NCBI RefSeq assembly: GCF_018873765.1
Contig: NC_057925.1
Location: 46,531,010-46,595,009 of the forward strand
Direction: 5' to 3'
DNA length: 64,000 bases
DNA from: Telopea speciosissima
Lineage: Eukaryota; Streptophyta; Magnoliopsida; Proteales; Proteaceae
Shown: in pieces, positions 1 through 12,200 of the stretch
How the letters are laid out: each line of letters opens with the position of its first letter
Numbering within the stretch: the first letter of the stretch is position 1
Notes under the pieces: model-generated
Databases searched by the model: none
Seen by the model: only the letters and a program-made list of their open reading frames with translations
What the model was told of the DNA's origin: nothing
Translations under genes and position numbers: made by a program

Positions 1-250
1 CAAGGGATGGGATGAGGTGCGTCTTGAAAATGAGGCAGAGGTTGCTATTGGTTGCAAGGGATTGGCTGAGGTGCATCTTGATGAAAGCAGGATCTGTAAT
101 AAGAGCGAACCAGGGTTTGCATACGCACCTGAATCTCAGAAGAGATTTGACCGGAAGCCTTGAAAGTATGTCCGCAATGATCTCCTCAGGTAGATTTTTC
201 CTAGCCATTGCCTCCTCCTCTTCACTTATCTTCTTATTGTCCTCCGCCAT
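1..250 (-). CDS. F-box protein, N-terminal part (runs off left edge)
   Basis: Reading the minus strand from an ATG at 250-248 gives an open frame of 83 codons to the window edge. It starts [20 protein letters not shown] and continues with [20 protein letters not shown] and [20 protein letters not shown]. This is a textbook F-box at about residues 18-60 (LP.E....IL.RLPVKSL.RF.CV.K.W..LI..P.F). F-box proteins recruit substrates to SCF ubiquitin ligases. The Ser/Thr-poor, Glu-rich lead and the [13 protein letters not shown] version are typical of the large plant F-box/FBA/kelch-associated families, whose C-terminal substrate domain would lie beyond position 1. The start is chosen because the F-box normally sits close to the N-terminus. 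Completeness and function of the whole gene cannot be judged from this window. Confidence 0.85.
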   Translation of the reverse strand, partial: MAEDNKKISEEEEAMARKNLPEEIIADILSRLPVKSLLRFRCVCKPWFALITDPAFIKMHLSQSLATNSNLCLIFKTHLIPSL

Positions 251-598
251 GACTACGACTCTAGTGTTGTTTTTTTTATTGCGAGAGAAGAGATGATGGA
301 GGGAAAGGAAAACGCAGGGGGCCTGGGCCGAAGTGGAACGCTCTGAGGCGGTGGAAGTGAAACAATGGACCCGTGTGTTTGTCAATAAAACATGAAAGAA
401 TGGTTTTTAGAAATCGGAAAACTCTATTGACCAATGGGATTTGGGATTTGGGATTTTGGATTTTTTACTTTGTATTTTGTCTGGATCGGATAGTGCTTTA
501 TCTGCATCCGCATCGATTCGGATAGTGCTAAATGGATACGAAAACGGATTTTGATTATTCATTTACATCGTTAGGGGGAGTGACCTGAGGAGGGGGTA

Positions 599-688
599 AG
601 AAATCAGCCAGGAGACTCGAACTCGAGACCTCTTGGTGAGCATGGGTATGAAGCGCACCATGGCTCACCAACTGAACAGTTGTTGGTA
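599..688 (-). repeat. tRNA-derived SINE-like repeat, copy 1
   Basis: On the minus strand this reads ...GTTCAGTTGGTGAGCCATGG...GAGGTCTCGAGTTCGAGTCT..., which resembles tRNA internal promoter boxes A and B. It cannot fold as a functional tRNA: the ends do not pair as an acceptor stem and the anticodon loop is too long. It is nearly identical to the plus-strand copy at 901-990. Confidence 0.6.
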
Positions 689-900
689 GGATTTTGGATT
701 TGACAAACCCATTCTGCTCGTTAATTCCGAGCTGATTTGGATTGAAATCAATGGACACTGATCCTGTTCCTATTTTCAAAATTGGGGTGATTTTATTTGC
801 CTAGGAGCGCACAAGGACACACATGGGGTGGGATGGACGCATCATTTCTTTCATTAAGGGGGGGGGGGGGGGGATGGAGCGAAGTGAAATATGCTCATTT

Positions 901-990
901 ACCAACAACTGCTTAGCTCAGTTGGTGAGCCATTGTGCGCTTCATGCCCATGCTCACCAAGAGGTCTCGAGTTCGAGTCTCTTGGCTGGT
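901..990 (+). repeat. tRNA-derived SINE-like repeat, copy 2
   Basis: Contains an A-box-like TAGCTCAGTTGGTGAGC and a B-box-like GAGTTCGAGTCTC. Nearly identical to the inverted copy at 599-688, with about 210 bases between them. No acceptor stem pairing is present, so it is treated as a SINE or tRNA relic. Confidence 0.6.
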
Positions 991-1113
991 ATCTTATCCC
1001 CTTCCTGGTTCGATCCCCCCCCCCTTGCTATCAAACTATATATGTAAAAGCTCCCAATTAACCAAGAAAAAAATATGCTCATTTAGATTTGATCTAACTG
1101 AATTTTTTTCGTG

Positions 1114-1262
1114 TACGGTTCCCCGGTGCGGTTCCCTAGTTCCTCTCACAAGAGGAGAGTGGACCCCACCCGGGCAGACTGTTCGATCAAGTGCCTCGGG
1201 TGGGTCCCACCCTCCTCTTGTGAGAGGAACTGGGGAACCGCACCGGTCAGGGAACTGTAGAC
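1114..1262. mobile_element. Foldback MITE, GGTGCGGTTCCC family
   Basis: The two halves are near-perfect inverted repeats: the left arm includes GGTGCGGTTCCCTAGTTCCT and the right arm its complement with only a few differences. The centre carries GTGGACCCCACC and its inverse. A related but diverged copy lies at 60950-61108. No coding capacity. Confidence 0.75.
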
Positions 1263-1741
1263 GATAATTGTCCCTAAATCCTGATCTAATTCATCCGTCA
1301 AAACACAATTATTAAGAGTAGAATTCGTTGAAATCAAGATCGATCGACCTTGATTCCAAACTGAGGGTAGATGGGGTGAAGTGAAATGTGCTCATTTAGA
1401 CTTGATCTAACTCATCAGTCAAAACCATAGTTAGTAAAAATGGGAATGGCAAAAAATGGAGTCTTACGGAATGGATTTTAAAAGGTAAAAAACTACAAAC
1501 GGACGGTTAAATAAAACGGTCAAAAAATAGAAAACAGTAAAAAATAGAAAACGGACGATACATGTTTTAAAAGTTTATATTTCAAAAAAAGGGAACAAAA
1601 AAACGGCACTATTCTCATACAAATTGAGGAATTTTTATTTGAAATACATGCTTCTATTTTCGATATCCATGCATTGACCTTTAGTTGAAGGTGATATCAT
1701 GAAAAAATGTATCCTTTTGAGTCATCTTTACGTTGGTGAAA

Positions 1742-1829
1742 GAATCAGGCCGATCAGAGTTCTGGAGAGAGAGATATGATTAGTTGAATCAGGCCGATCA
1801 AAGTTCGGGAGAGAGAGATATGGTTAGTT
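1742..1829. repeat. Tandem duplication, 44-bp unit, two copies
   Basis: The unit GAATCAGGCCGATCA(G/A)AGTT followed by a GAGAGAGATATG block and TTAGTT occurs twice in direct succession with few differences. Confidence 0.75.
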
Positions 1830-3352
1830 AAATCTAAGGTTTGCCGTTTTTATCGTATGTTTGAAAAGCATACGACAAAACTTGTTTAAAACAGTAAAAA
1901 ATAAGAATATGTTTAAAACGGTTGCTAACTGTGGTCAAAACACAGTTATTAAGAGTAGAATTCATTGAAATCAAGGTCGATTGATTCCAAACTGAACCTG
2001 ACTCCAATGTTTCCTGCCCACGGTGTAGTCTCTACTAGCACCCGTTCTGTCATTTCTCTCCTCCATGAAATGACCTCTTTGCTCCCATTGATTGAACCAA
2101 TAGAGGTCACTGATCGGTTCTTGCCTGCCATGTAGCTTCTGCTACCGAGTAGGAAATGTCGACGGTATTCTTTAATAGAAAAAGAACACCCAAAGAGAGA
2201 GAACACTCCCTTTCTTTATTGTTATTTACAAACATTAAGCATATAAATGAAAACAAAATAAAAATGTATTGGAGTTTGGAAGAGGAAAGAAAGGAAAATT
2301 TGGAAAAAATAAAATGGAAAAAAGAATGCAAATTTTCATTGTGTTCTTCAATCGAATGGAAAAATAAAGGCAAAAAATATTGGGGTAGAAAATCAAAACA
2401 TAAGATTAAAAGTCAAATGATACAAAAGAAACAAACTAGATGGGGGAGTGAAGTAACTACACTACTATTTTTTTGTCACGTGACATGGTAATTGGATAAA
2501 TGAAAACCAATGAATGATAAGAGAACACCTGCCTGAGCACCTTGCCTGAGCGGAGATAAGGCGGTCATTGCATTCAGCCCTTTGTCTGCGCAGCACAAGC
2601 AGGAAAGGACAGCACGCCGTAGAAAAGGGCCCAATGGCAAAGCTATTGAGGTTGCAATTTTTTACTTTGAATATTTATAGTGCCTGAGAGTAAAAACTAA
2701 AAAGAAAGGAAATTATTTACTTCCCCTATTATGTATTACATGCTTTGAGCTTAAAATAGTGGGCCGAATGGCAAAACTTCCACCCATAATTTTTTTTTCT
2801 TCAAATAATACAATTACACAAACTGTATAAGCAAACATCCTACATTTTTTGGTTTAATACTGTCAATTTTACATGAAAACAAAGGGAGCTTAAGTATCAA
2901 TCTTACTAGACCATGTGTCAGGACTCAACCTCATCTCTTAGGATGAAATTAGGCTGATTGTAGAATGTAGAATCTTCAAACATTACACCTGATTCCAAAG
3001 AAAGGTAGTAGAAACAACTGAATGAGCTTAAACAATGGGGCGGAGGGGGCGGAGGGGGAGGAGAGAAGTGTTAGATTACAAGCATATTTACATGAATGAC
3101 AGTACAACCCTATACTGCAATAGTTGTCAAAGCTGTGGCCTGAGTCTTCAGAATGTAATGATGTTGAATCATCCGAACATGATCTGACGGTGCATCTTGT
3201 CTTTGACAGATTAAAGAAGCTGATGTAGCAACCTAAGTCCTCCATATGAAGCAGGGCTATTCATATTGGGCAAGAGAATAGGACCAACAGGATCTGAGTC
3301 TGCTTTCTATTAAAATTACAGTGTGTGCATCCCCATAGAAAAACAAATGTTC

Positions 3353-3623
3353 TCATACACCAAAACCCAGGAAAGAATGAACTTGATTATGAGGAAGCAA
3401 TTTGAGTTCATTTGAATTGGTAAAAACCACATCACTGCAGACAACAATTTGCGAATTGTCACAGAATATGTCAGCATTTTGAAGAGTGAAACCACGAATG
3501 ATGGGTAATGGGAATCCTTTCTTGAGCTGTACATTGACATATGGAAAGAACACCGTTTTGAGGAGAGTTCGCATCACTGACTGCAAACATTTAAAATACT
3601 TGGTAAGCTTCATAGAAGAATTC

Positions 3624-3658
<35 letters not shown>

Positions 3659-6230
3659 AAGTTACTAGATCAAAAGAGAGAAATCTACCAGGAGAGAGGG
3701 CCACTTAGACTGTCTATTCATTTTAGAGAATCCGATTCAGAAATAAAATAATCTGTTGGTTCAAACAGCAGCTTACACCAGTTTTTAGTGAACTGTCTAG
3801 TTTGAATCAATTCCTAGAAAACTGAACTGGTTCCAAAATTGCACTGATGCTTTACAGTGGGAAAAAAAAACATAAAAATCTAAATATGAAACAGATGATT
3901 CAAGTGAATATACTTGTGCCAGGGTATCCATCATCTACATCAGATCATGTCAGAAACATACTAATGGGCAGGCAGATTGAGGATACTGCCTACCCCTGTG
4001 CACACACTATACTGAGAGGAGGTAGGGAGGGATACAGATTACAAATTGTGCTTTCTACTTGCTACAAACGCTTCCCCCCCCCCCTCCCCCCCAACACACA
4101 CACACACACAAAAAAAAAAGAAATGTTTTCATAAAATAGATTGGTATTTACTGGTAAAATCTTACGAAAATGCTTATCTTTTGTATGCACGTATTCCCAT
4201 CTTTCTTTCCCTTCATCATTTTTACCCCATTTCCATTTTTCCTGCAAGCATGCACTTAGGTGTTGGGGAGGGGAGGTATTAACTAAGCATGAGCACATCA
4301 AGCATACCTGAATTAGGTACATGTGGAAGTTGCCGATTTTGCTCCATTTCAATGACATGGTGAAATCAACTAATCCAACATAACCAACAAGGTAATTCCC
4401 TGAGATGTCCACCGAACCTGAGGCACTAACTACCTGTTCCAAGAAACAACCTCTGTTCATTATGAACCACATTCATTTACATCCCTTTTTTTAAAAAACA
4501 AATTTCACAGCGTGAAAAGTTGCAGAAGATGATAAATACAGTGAAGAACATAAACAGACTCCTTGTTTGGCAAGAAGTAACATTAGTGCAAAAGATAGGG
4601 TTCTTGAACATGCATAAGTTGAGGCACCAAGTACAACAGTGTGCTTCAGTTTAACGGGGATCCTATATATTTGGAGTTACTATTGGATTTTAAAATAATT
4701 ATTCTTTTCCAATGCCCAAACCACAAAGGTAGATTTGACATGGGAAGTAGGGGCAATTTAATGCAAGACCAACAGGATCTCAAGATAACAGTTAAATCAA
4801 TCCAAGTCAATAAAGTCAACAGAAAAGTCAGCACTCTCAGATGAAGGTCAAACTCTAGGATTCAACCACAAACAAGTTGAATAGGTGTCCTTCAGATGAT
4901 GGGAGAGATTCAATGGCCATATTAAGAGTAATCGAAGAAATTAAACTGAAAACAGAATTCCAGCAAAAAGAAAATACCCAGGTTGAGTTTTTGTATAGAA
5001 TCAGATCTGCAGAGCAGATCAGACTAATACCCAGGTTGAGTTTCTCTTTTGGGTGCCTCTATGATATCCCAAACCCTGCCCTAAGTTGATGGACAGATCC
5101 CTCTCAGATGGGGATCAATTCAGGTCAGAAAACAGCCCTAAAACAGAGCTACCGCAGGGTGTTAAATCGGCCAAATTCTGCTGGAATCAAATCAGCACAT
5201 TATTTCAGAAAGATGGATAAGGCAAGGTTGTGCCCGTTAATTAAAGAGATCGGGACCACTTGGAATAGAAGATCAAATAGAGCACAGCAGTAACAATCGA
5301 TAAAGAATCTCAGGTCAGTAAAAGATGCAGAAAACAGAACATAATAAGAAGAGAGGGAATAAGAACCTATCTCAGGCTCAGGTATCACACCCACACTGTT
5401 TCTCAGAGTCTGACCAAAAGGCAACTAAGCTTCATTCAATCTTCAATTTGTCCCTGGCCATTGAACCTTCCAATGTATTTATAGCAACTAAAAACAAAGT
5501 CCTACTCTGAATAGTAGTCTTCCTTAGCTAAGGGTCTCTTTGGTATGATTTGTATTTGTATTCTTACCTATTTTCAAGAAATCATTTGTGATAATAAATT
5601 ATGGGGTCTACAAATTATAATATCTTGGTTACTATTTGTACAATATATTATACAATTAGAAATAGGTTTGGTTATTCCTATTTATAGAACATATGCTCTA
5701 AATCTGTAACTTCTACTATTGTACATCATGGGATTCCTTCATTCTGACATTCATTCAAACACTCTATGGGCACTACCGAATTTCCCACATTGACCACAGT
5801 TGTACCGTCATACGCTTCTCCAACCACTCTCCAAATATTTCTTATTGTGGGAGGATGCTCATCCATCATGCCATCCTCTGTGGAAATGTTCGAGCACTTT
5901 CCCCACCTAATTTTTATTTTCATTTTGAGGTGGAAAGGATCACCAAAGGCACAATTCTGCCTCTATTTATTCTCATGATCAACACATTTTTAGTCAAAGC
6001 GGCTAACTGCTACTACCATTCTGGAGCTTTGTTCTGCAAGGCAACCTTGTGATGCAGATTCAATCTCAAAATAAAAGAAGAGGGGGAGGCTCGGTCTTAA
6101 CCCCATTTGGGTAGAGGTGGGTTTAGGAGACAGTGTTAAGAGTTCCTCAATCTATGCTTCAATGATGGAAGCACAATGGAGGGACTCAGCACGATCTCCT
6201 TGGCAGAAGGTTCTTCAATTCAACTCTCAT

Positions 6231-6268
<38 letters not shown>

Positions 6269-9200
6269 CAAAAGAAGAACCAATGTTCTCTGGATTGATC
6301 TCTTTTTTTTATCCTTCCATCAGCATCCAACATACTGTTCCCATCTATTGCATTAACTGCCATAAGTATCTGTCTAACTGGGGATGATGCAAACCCGAGA
6401 GGGTAAGCAAGCCAAGCTTGAATCTGGAAGAGAATAATAGGTATGCAAATAGATAGCTATGTTGTAGAGCTGGAGTCCCACCAGTCTACCAGCCATAGGA
6501 GTCCCACCTGGGTTGCTGAGTCTCACAGCTCTTGTTTCTCACAAGGGTTCTCAAAAGAGGAATTTTTTCTTCAAAAGTCTGGGTGCTGAAACAGCAACCC
6601 ACCATTCCATTATATAGCTTACGAGGAGGCTTAATAGCCTCTTGGATTACATCAAAAAGGCTGTTAGAATTCCATGACTAATTGGGGTACTCACACCTAG
6701 AAACTAAAACCCATAAATAGATAACATAAACCCAATACATTGTACCAATCCCCAAAACATTGAGACTAACCCCAAGAAAATTAGAGACTTGTTCCAAGAC
6801 TTTGGAACTACAAACAAAGAAAATAATAAATCTGCCTAGGAATATGAAAAGACACTTAACTACCTAGATATATGAAATGAAATAAAAATAAGAGACTAAA
6901 TAAAAACTGGGCCACAAAATGAAATCAGTCCATGTTTGAACTGAGCTTGAACTTGGGCTGGACTGTGGGCTGGTTGAATGCCCAACATCAACAACCCATC
7001 CAATATCCCACATACGTACAACCCATCTCTCCTTCCATGGTTGCTTCACACTTAGGGTTTAGCCAATCCAGAGAAAGGCCATGGAAGCATATGTAAGCTT
7101 CTGATCTCATGCAGAGCTTGAGATTGTCTCTGATCTCCCGCAGCAGTTGAGACACCAGGGAGACAAGATGTTGAAGTTAATTGCAAGCAAAATTGCAGAC
7201 GAAGCAAAGGGTTTTTATAAAAAAAATAAAATTTACCAATTTAACCTTGATTTTGAATTGTTATAGCACGTGTTAATTAAACTCTAGCACACAAATCACA
7301 AATAGCTCTTTAGTTATCTGTGATTTTTAATTTATTTTAATTTGTAATAAATAGAACTAAGGTTCATAAACTATACCAAACACCTGTAAAAATAGAAATA
7401 GGTCAAATAAATACAAATAGAGATCATACCAAAGAGAGCCTAAGTAGCTATTACAACTTAGACTGAAATAAAATAAGACTTAAATAGACTTTCCTAATTG
7501 AACTAGGAATAAAATAAAGCACTAGACTCCCACGAGCTGGCTGGTCCAGCCAAGACTGGCTGCCTCAAAACTCCATGAATCTGGTCCACTTTAGACCTTG
7601 ATTCTTGCTGCTTATGATAGACAACGATTGGACAAGTTTTGATCCTCTTTTGAAGCCCATTCGAGTGTCCCAGTCTACAACACAATTAAAAAAAAAACGA
7701 AAAAAAAAAACTACATACTACTTTCTTCTATGAGATCTCCCACAATGGGCAACACTCCTGTCCTGGAACCTTGGTTCTGTAGTTTGGAAATCCTAGATAC
7801 TACTTCCTTCTATGAATGCCTGGGATCTCCCATATGGGGCAATACATAATGCAGAATTGGTTTGGTTAAACTCATATGGCTCAAACCAACTCTTGCGGTT
7901 CAAGAATTGGTTCAGATCTGGTTTTTCTAGATACCAGATTTCGTGGAGCTGTTTGGAGAAGTTTATTATGGCCTGCGGTAATAGGTTTCCTGAATTTCAG
8001 GAACCTAATCTCTTGGGGCCTAATTTGAACAGCTTGCGGCTTCAAGATCTTCTCCATATCATGGGTTATCTTAACTTTTATTGATAATTAGTCTAGTTGT
8101 TATTTCAGTTTAGGACTCTCCTTTTTTTTAGGAGGTTATTTTATCTATTAAGTTGTTATTAGATGGTTGAGCCAAGATAAAATATCTTCCAAAGCAGCTG
8201 GTTGATGGGAAAGAATTAAGGGTCAATTTTTGAGTCAATAAAGGACTGCCAACTCAGCCCTTCGATAGGTAGTTTAAAGTCTAGTTTTATTTTCTGTTTG
8301 CTTTTATTTATAGATACATTGTTAAGGGCTTAAGGCTCACAACCCCCACAACTTGATTGAATGGATTGAATTAGTTTATTTTGTTACTGACTTACTGAGG
8401 TTGTTGCCTCCTATATTCTCGCTCTTGTCTCTCCCTTCCCTATCCCCACATTTCCCCTCTCTTCTTCTTCCTTGCAACTTCTCTGTTACCAGTTCTGAAA
8501 CTATTCTATCAGATATTGCCCGTATCAACCATCAAATCAGAATCTTTCCCTTCTATCTTTGAAGCAAGCCCATCACTAGCAGATCATCTCTCCGATCTGC
8601 ATCAACACTCCTATCCCGAAACCTTGGTTCTGTACTTCGAAAGCCAATCCTTCTCCAAATCTTGCTCTCTAAAGTTAAAAAGAAGAGTTTCAACTAAGTC
8701 TCATCCCAAATAAATAAGGCCATTCAACTCAAATTAGAGTAATATTGGCATTAACCAAAAGTCATCAATACCTTTTCTCACCACTTCTCCCCTACTCATT
8801 TTAGATCTACCACTTGAGATTTGAGAAGCTCAAAATCTCTGCAATTCATGGTCTCGTCATAGTCCCAACCTTATGAAAATGTTAAGGGTTTTCCACGATT
8901 AGAAAACATGTCCTTTTATCTGGGTGAATGATATATATATATTACAAATTTTCTTCTGTAGTATATAACAAATATCATTAATATACCCCTTCTATCAAAA
9001 CAAAGAAAATAATAGGGTAAATGGCACCCAAGGTACCTAAGGCTTTGACAAATTGTAATTTAGGTACCCAACGTTTCACATATTGCGTTTGGGATACCTA
9101 AATTGGGTTATAATTAACCGACTTACTCAGTTTTTTTTTTTTTTTCTATTTCCAATTTTACCCTTGCAAATAACCTTTTTTTAAATATTTTTTATATAAA

Positions 9201-12200
9201 ATCTAATGGGACCCATATCACCCTCTCCTCTTCTTCTTCTTCTTCCTGCAACCCCACCGTTCTTCCGTTGCTGTTTCAGAAACCTGGATTTCGGATAAAG
9301 TTCTCACTTCTTCCTCTTTAAAACTCCAATCTCAGTAGTAAATTTCATTTTAGTTTCACCACATTTCGATTTCATTTCGCCTCTTCTTTCAAAAACTATG
9401 AACATCCCTTCCACAAGCTTCACTTCGTTTAACTTTAACCTCTGTTTTGATCAGATGCCCTCCTGATGGAACCCTTGAGCATAAAGTTGAAACAGAGAAT
9501 TGGCGTTGTTACAGAAAGTACAATTGAGAGTTCTATTGCTTTCCTCCAAAGCAGTGAAGTGGACGGATTTCCTCTTCTGGGTCATCTCTCAACTGGTTCT
9601 ATGCAAACCAGGGACAACCCACCATGGACAATTGAACGGTTGAATAGGGAGAAGCTCAGAAACCCAGTAGGAATCAGTAAGATGCAAAATCTACCTCAAA
9701 AAGAATCCATTATAGTTAGAACAATTAATTCCTCTGTCAAGAAATAAATCTCAGAAATTTAATGAATTTGCCTATTTTAGAGCAAGCAGCAAAGACCCGT
9801 TTTGATTCTTTTCTCCACAGAATGTTTAAAACTTTCCCCAGTCTTGGGAAAAAGATTTAAATAAAGGAGTACAGGTGAAGAGCAGCAATGGATGTGCATT
9901 TGTTGTTGTTTGCTTGTTTACTTGCCACTTCCAAATTGTTTTTGCTGCAGAAACGCCACAATCTTATAAGTTTTGCATATAAATGTTACTCTCTAGCCTC
10001 TACTAAAGGGCAATTAATAAATAAATTGAGTAAATCGGTTAGTAATGACTACTAATGACACAGGTAGTCAGGTACGACATCGTGCAGTGGGATTGGGTTG
10101 GGTTGCAGTAGGTGGAGGGGGCTGGTGGGTTTGCAAGAGGAGGAAGAAGAAGAAGAAGAGACAGTGATGTGGTGGATCCCATTAGGTTTTATATTAAAAA
10201 ATAAAAAGTCATTTGCAAGGGTAAAATTGGAAATAGAAAAAATTGAGTAAATCGGTCAATTATAATCCAATTTAGGTATCCCAAACGCAATATGTGAAAC
10301 GTTGGGTACCTAACCTACAATTTGTCAAAACCTTAGGTACCATGGGTGTCATTTACCCAAAATAATATAAAATTAGAGGGGAAAAAGGAGTTGCAAGTTT
10401 TGAACAGATTCAGAATGTTTTGTACAAATCAACAAAAATAATGAACTCAAGTGCCCTTAAAATCAAATTGCTACGTAGAACTAAAATAATTCCACATGTT
10501 GGCATAGTAGAGTGGAGCACCATCATCATCAATATGCAAAAATACCTCTTGCACATATGCATACATAAAGACCTTCAGGACACGACTTGGAATTTAGGGT
10601 GGGGTGCACATATGTGCATGTTTATCAGTTTTGTGTGTGGTGTCTGTGTTTCCTTGTTTTCATCTCTTTTTTTCCTGGGATCCTTCATTCTTGCTCCAGC
10701 TTCCAATTATCAGTACTTTAATTTAACATAAAACTGAGTAAAACAAATTTATATCAAAATGGGCTTCTGAAAAGGCATACTATCACAGAAAGTACATCTG
10801 TATAACTATAATTAAAATTAGACTGTCCCAGTATATTACTTGTCACTTGAAGAGCATCAAACTTTATATTCATGAATGGATTGATCGGATTAGATTGTTT
10901 TATCTACACAGGAACTGTTGCATTCTGGAAGCACCAAATGCTGTTAGTTTGTCTGTTGACTAGAATCTAAAGCTCAGTTCAAAGCACTGAAAACCATTAT
11001 TTGGTCTATTGAAGTCTTATAAATGACTTCTAGTACCAAAGAAAATGAAAAAAAATGTAAATTATTTCAAATTGAATGAATTTTGATTTGCCAAATTTGG
11101 TGACATTGGGGTGTATAAGAAGAATGAAGAATAAGAAAGCGAGCTACCTCAAATGAATGCATGAAAACTATGTTCTGGGTTCCTGTCAATCAGCATAATA
11201 GTTTAAAGGATGCAATAAAATATCATCCAGACTGTTATGGGAGATGTAGTTTCATATAGAGCTGCAGGTCAAACAAGATGAGGAGGCATGATAAAGAGAT
11301 ACATACCACCTATTGGACAACTTTTTCCTAATAACTAAAACAAGTTATATTTCCCAACAACAAAGATAGAATGAGGTCACACTTGCTTCAGCCTAGAATA
11401 GAAAAGAACAGGGAAACAATGCAAAAGAATCAGGAATGTTTTGCATAAAGATCAACTCTTATCAAGCTTACCAGTGAGATGCAAGCAACTGGTATGGTTT
11501 CGTTGTTATTCAAAACATCAATTGTCATGTCTGAGTAAACGGTAGAATCAATATTATCGGATGAAATCTTTATAACTGGAGGAGAAGAGAAAGAAACATT
11601 CAGTATCATGTCATCGTTTGGGTACATCTTGTACAGTTGAGGAATAATATATTTCCAACTAGCGGTGTTCAAAAGGGACTGATTCGGTACTTTGTCCACA
11701 ATCCAGTGCATCAATTCTGCCTGTTCACCATGAAGAATTATTAGTCCAAAGGTTCCAAATGCAATCTGTCTTAGACATGAATATACAAAGGTTGACATGG
11801 TCAAGTCATAGACCGGAAACCTAAACCTTGATTGATGCACAAATAAGACTCCTTCAGAGTATATTAGTAATTGAATACTAGATACTTATTAAGAAAATAT
11901 TGTCTGTATACCAGCACGTATTAATCATAAACTAGCTTCATGACTCAAAGAAGTACTCGATAAACCAGTAACTATACTCCAGCAAGTACACAGGAATAGT
12001 TTAAGATTCGTAAACTTAAAAACTCACATTGTAGTATACGTTGGATACAGAGTTAAATACAGCTTCATCCAAGGAAATCTCAAGCATCTTAGTAGGACAT
12101 TTACAGAAAGCTGGAAGTTGTGAATTCATAGAGTACTTTCCAGGACTGACAACCTTATCTGCTGCAGTGAATAGCCCATCAATCTCAAACCCAACAGAAG

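Larger units (their letters stand above)
251..2880. other. Intergenic stretch with nested repeats between F-box gene and BPI gene
   Basis: No convincing gene was seen. The stretch holds two tRNA-derived repeats, a foldback MITE, a 44-bp tandem duplication, a homopolymer G run at about 860-873 and a short region rich in CGGATAGTGC-type motifs (480-570) related to the hAT-like elements near 43 kb. A block around 1300-1365 (AAAACACAATTATTAAGAGT...) is repeated at about 1936-2000, so an older repeat has been broken up by later insertions. The region 2160-2470 is A-rich, low-complexity sequence with short chance frames. Confidence 0.6.
4434..11471 (-). other. 7-kb intron 4 of the BPI gene, transposon-filled
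   Basis: This intron holds a TIR element candidate (5526-7441), a complete MULE (9015-10358) and LTR-like debris. The stretch 4830-5525 continues after the TIR element at 7442-7690 and looks like a minus-strand LTR (CTATAAATACATTGG TATA-like motif near 5480 on the minus strand). The stretch 8090-8560 also resembles an LTR promoter region (TTTATTTATAGATACATTG). No intact transposon gene was seen. Confidence 0.6.

Noticed and set aside
599-998. Functional tRNA genes
   Set aside because: A and B boxes are present but acceptor stems do not pair and the anticodon loop has the wrong length.
2976-3245. Extra coding exon of the BPI gene
   Set aside because: The BPI frame already ends at 3353 with the family's normal C-terminus; this is 3' UTR or downstream sequence.
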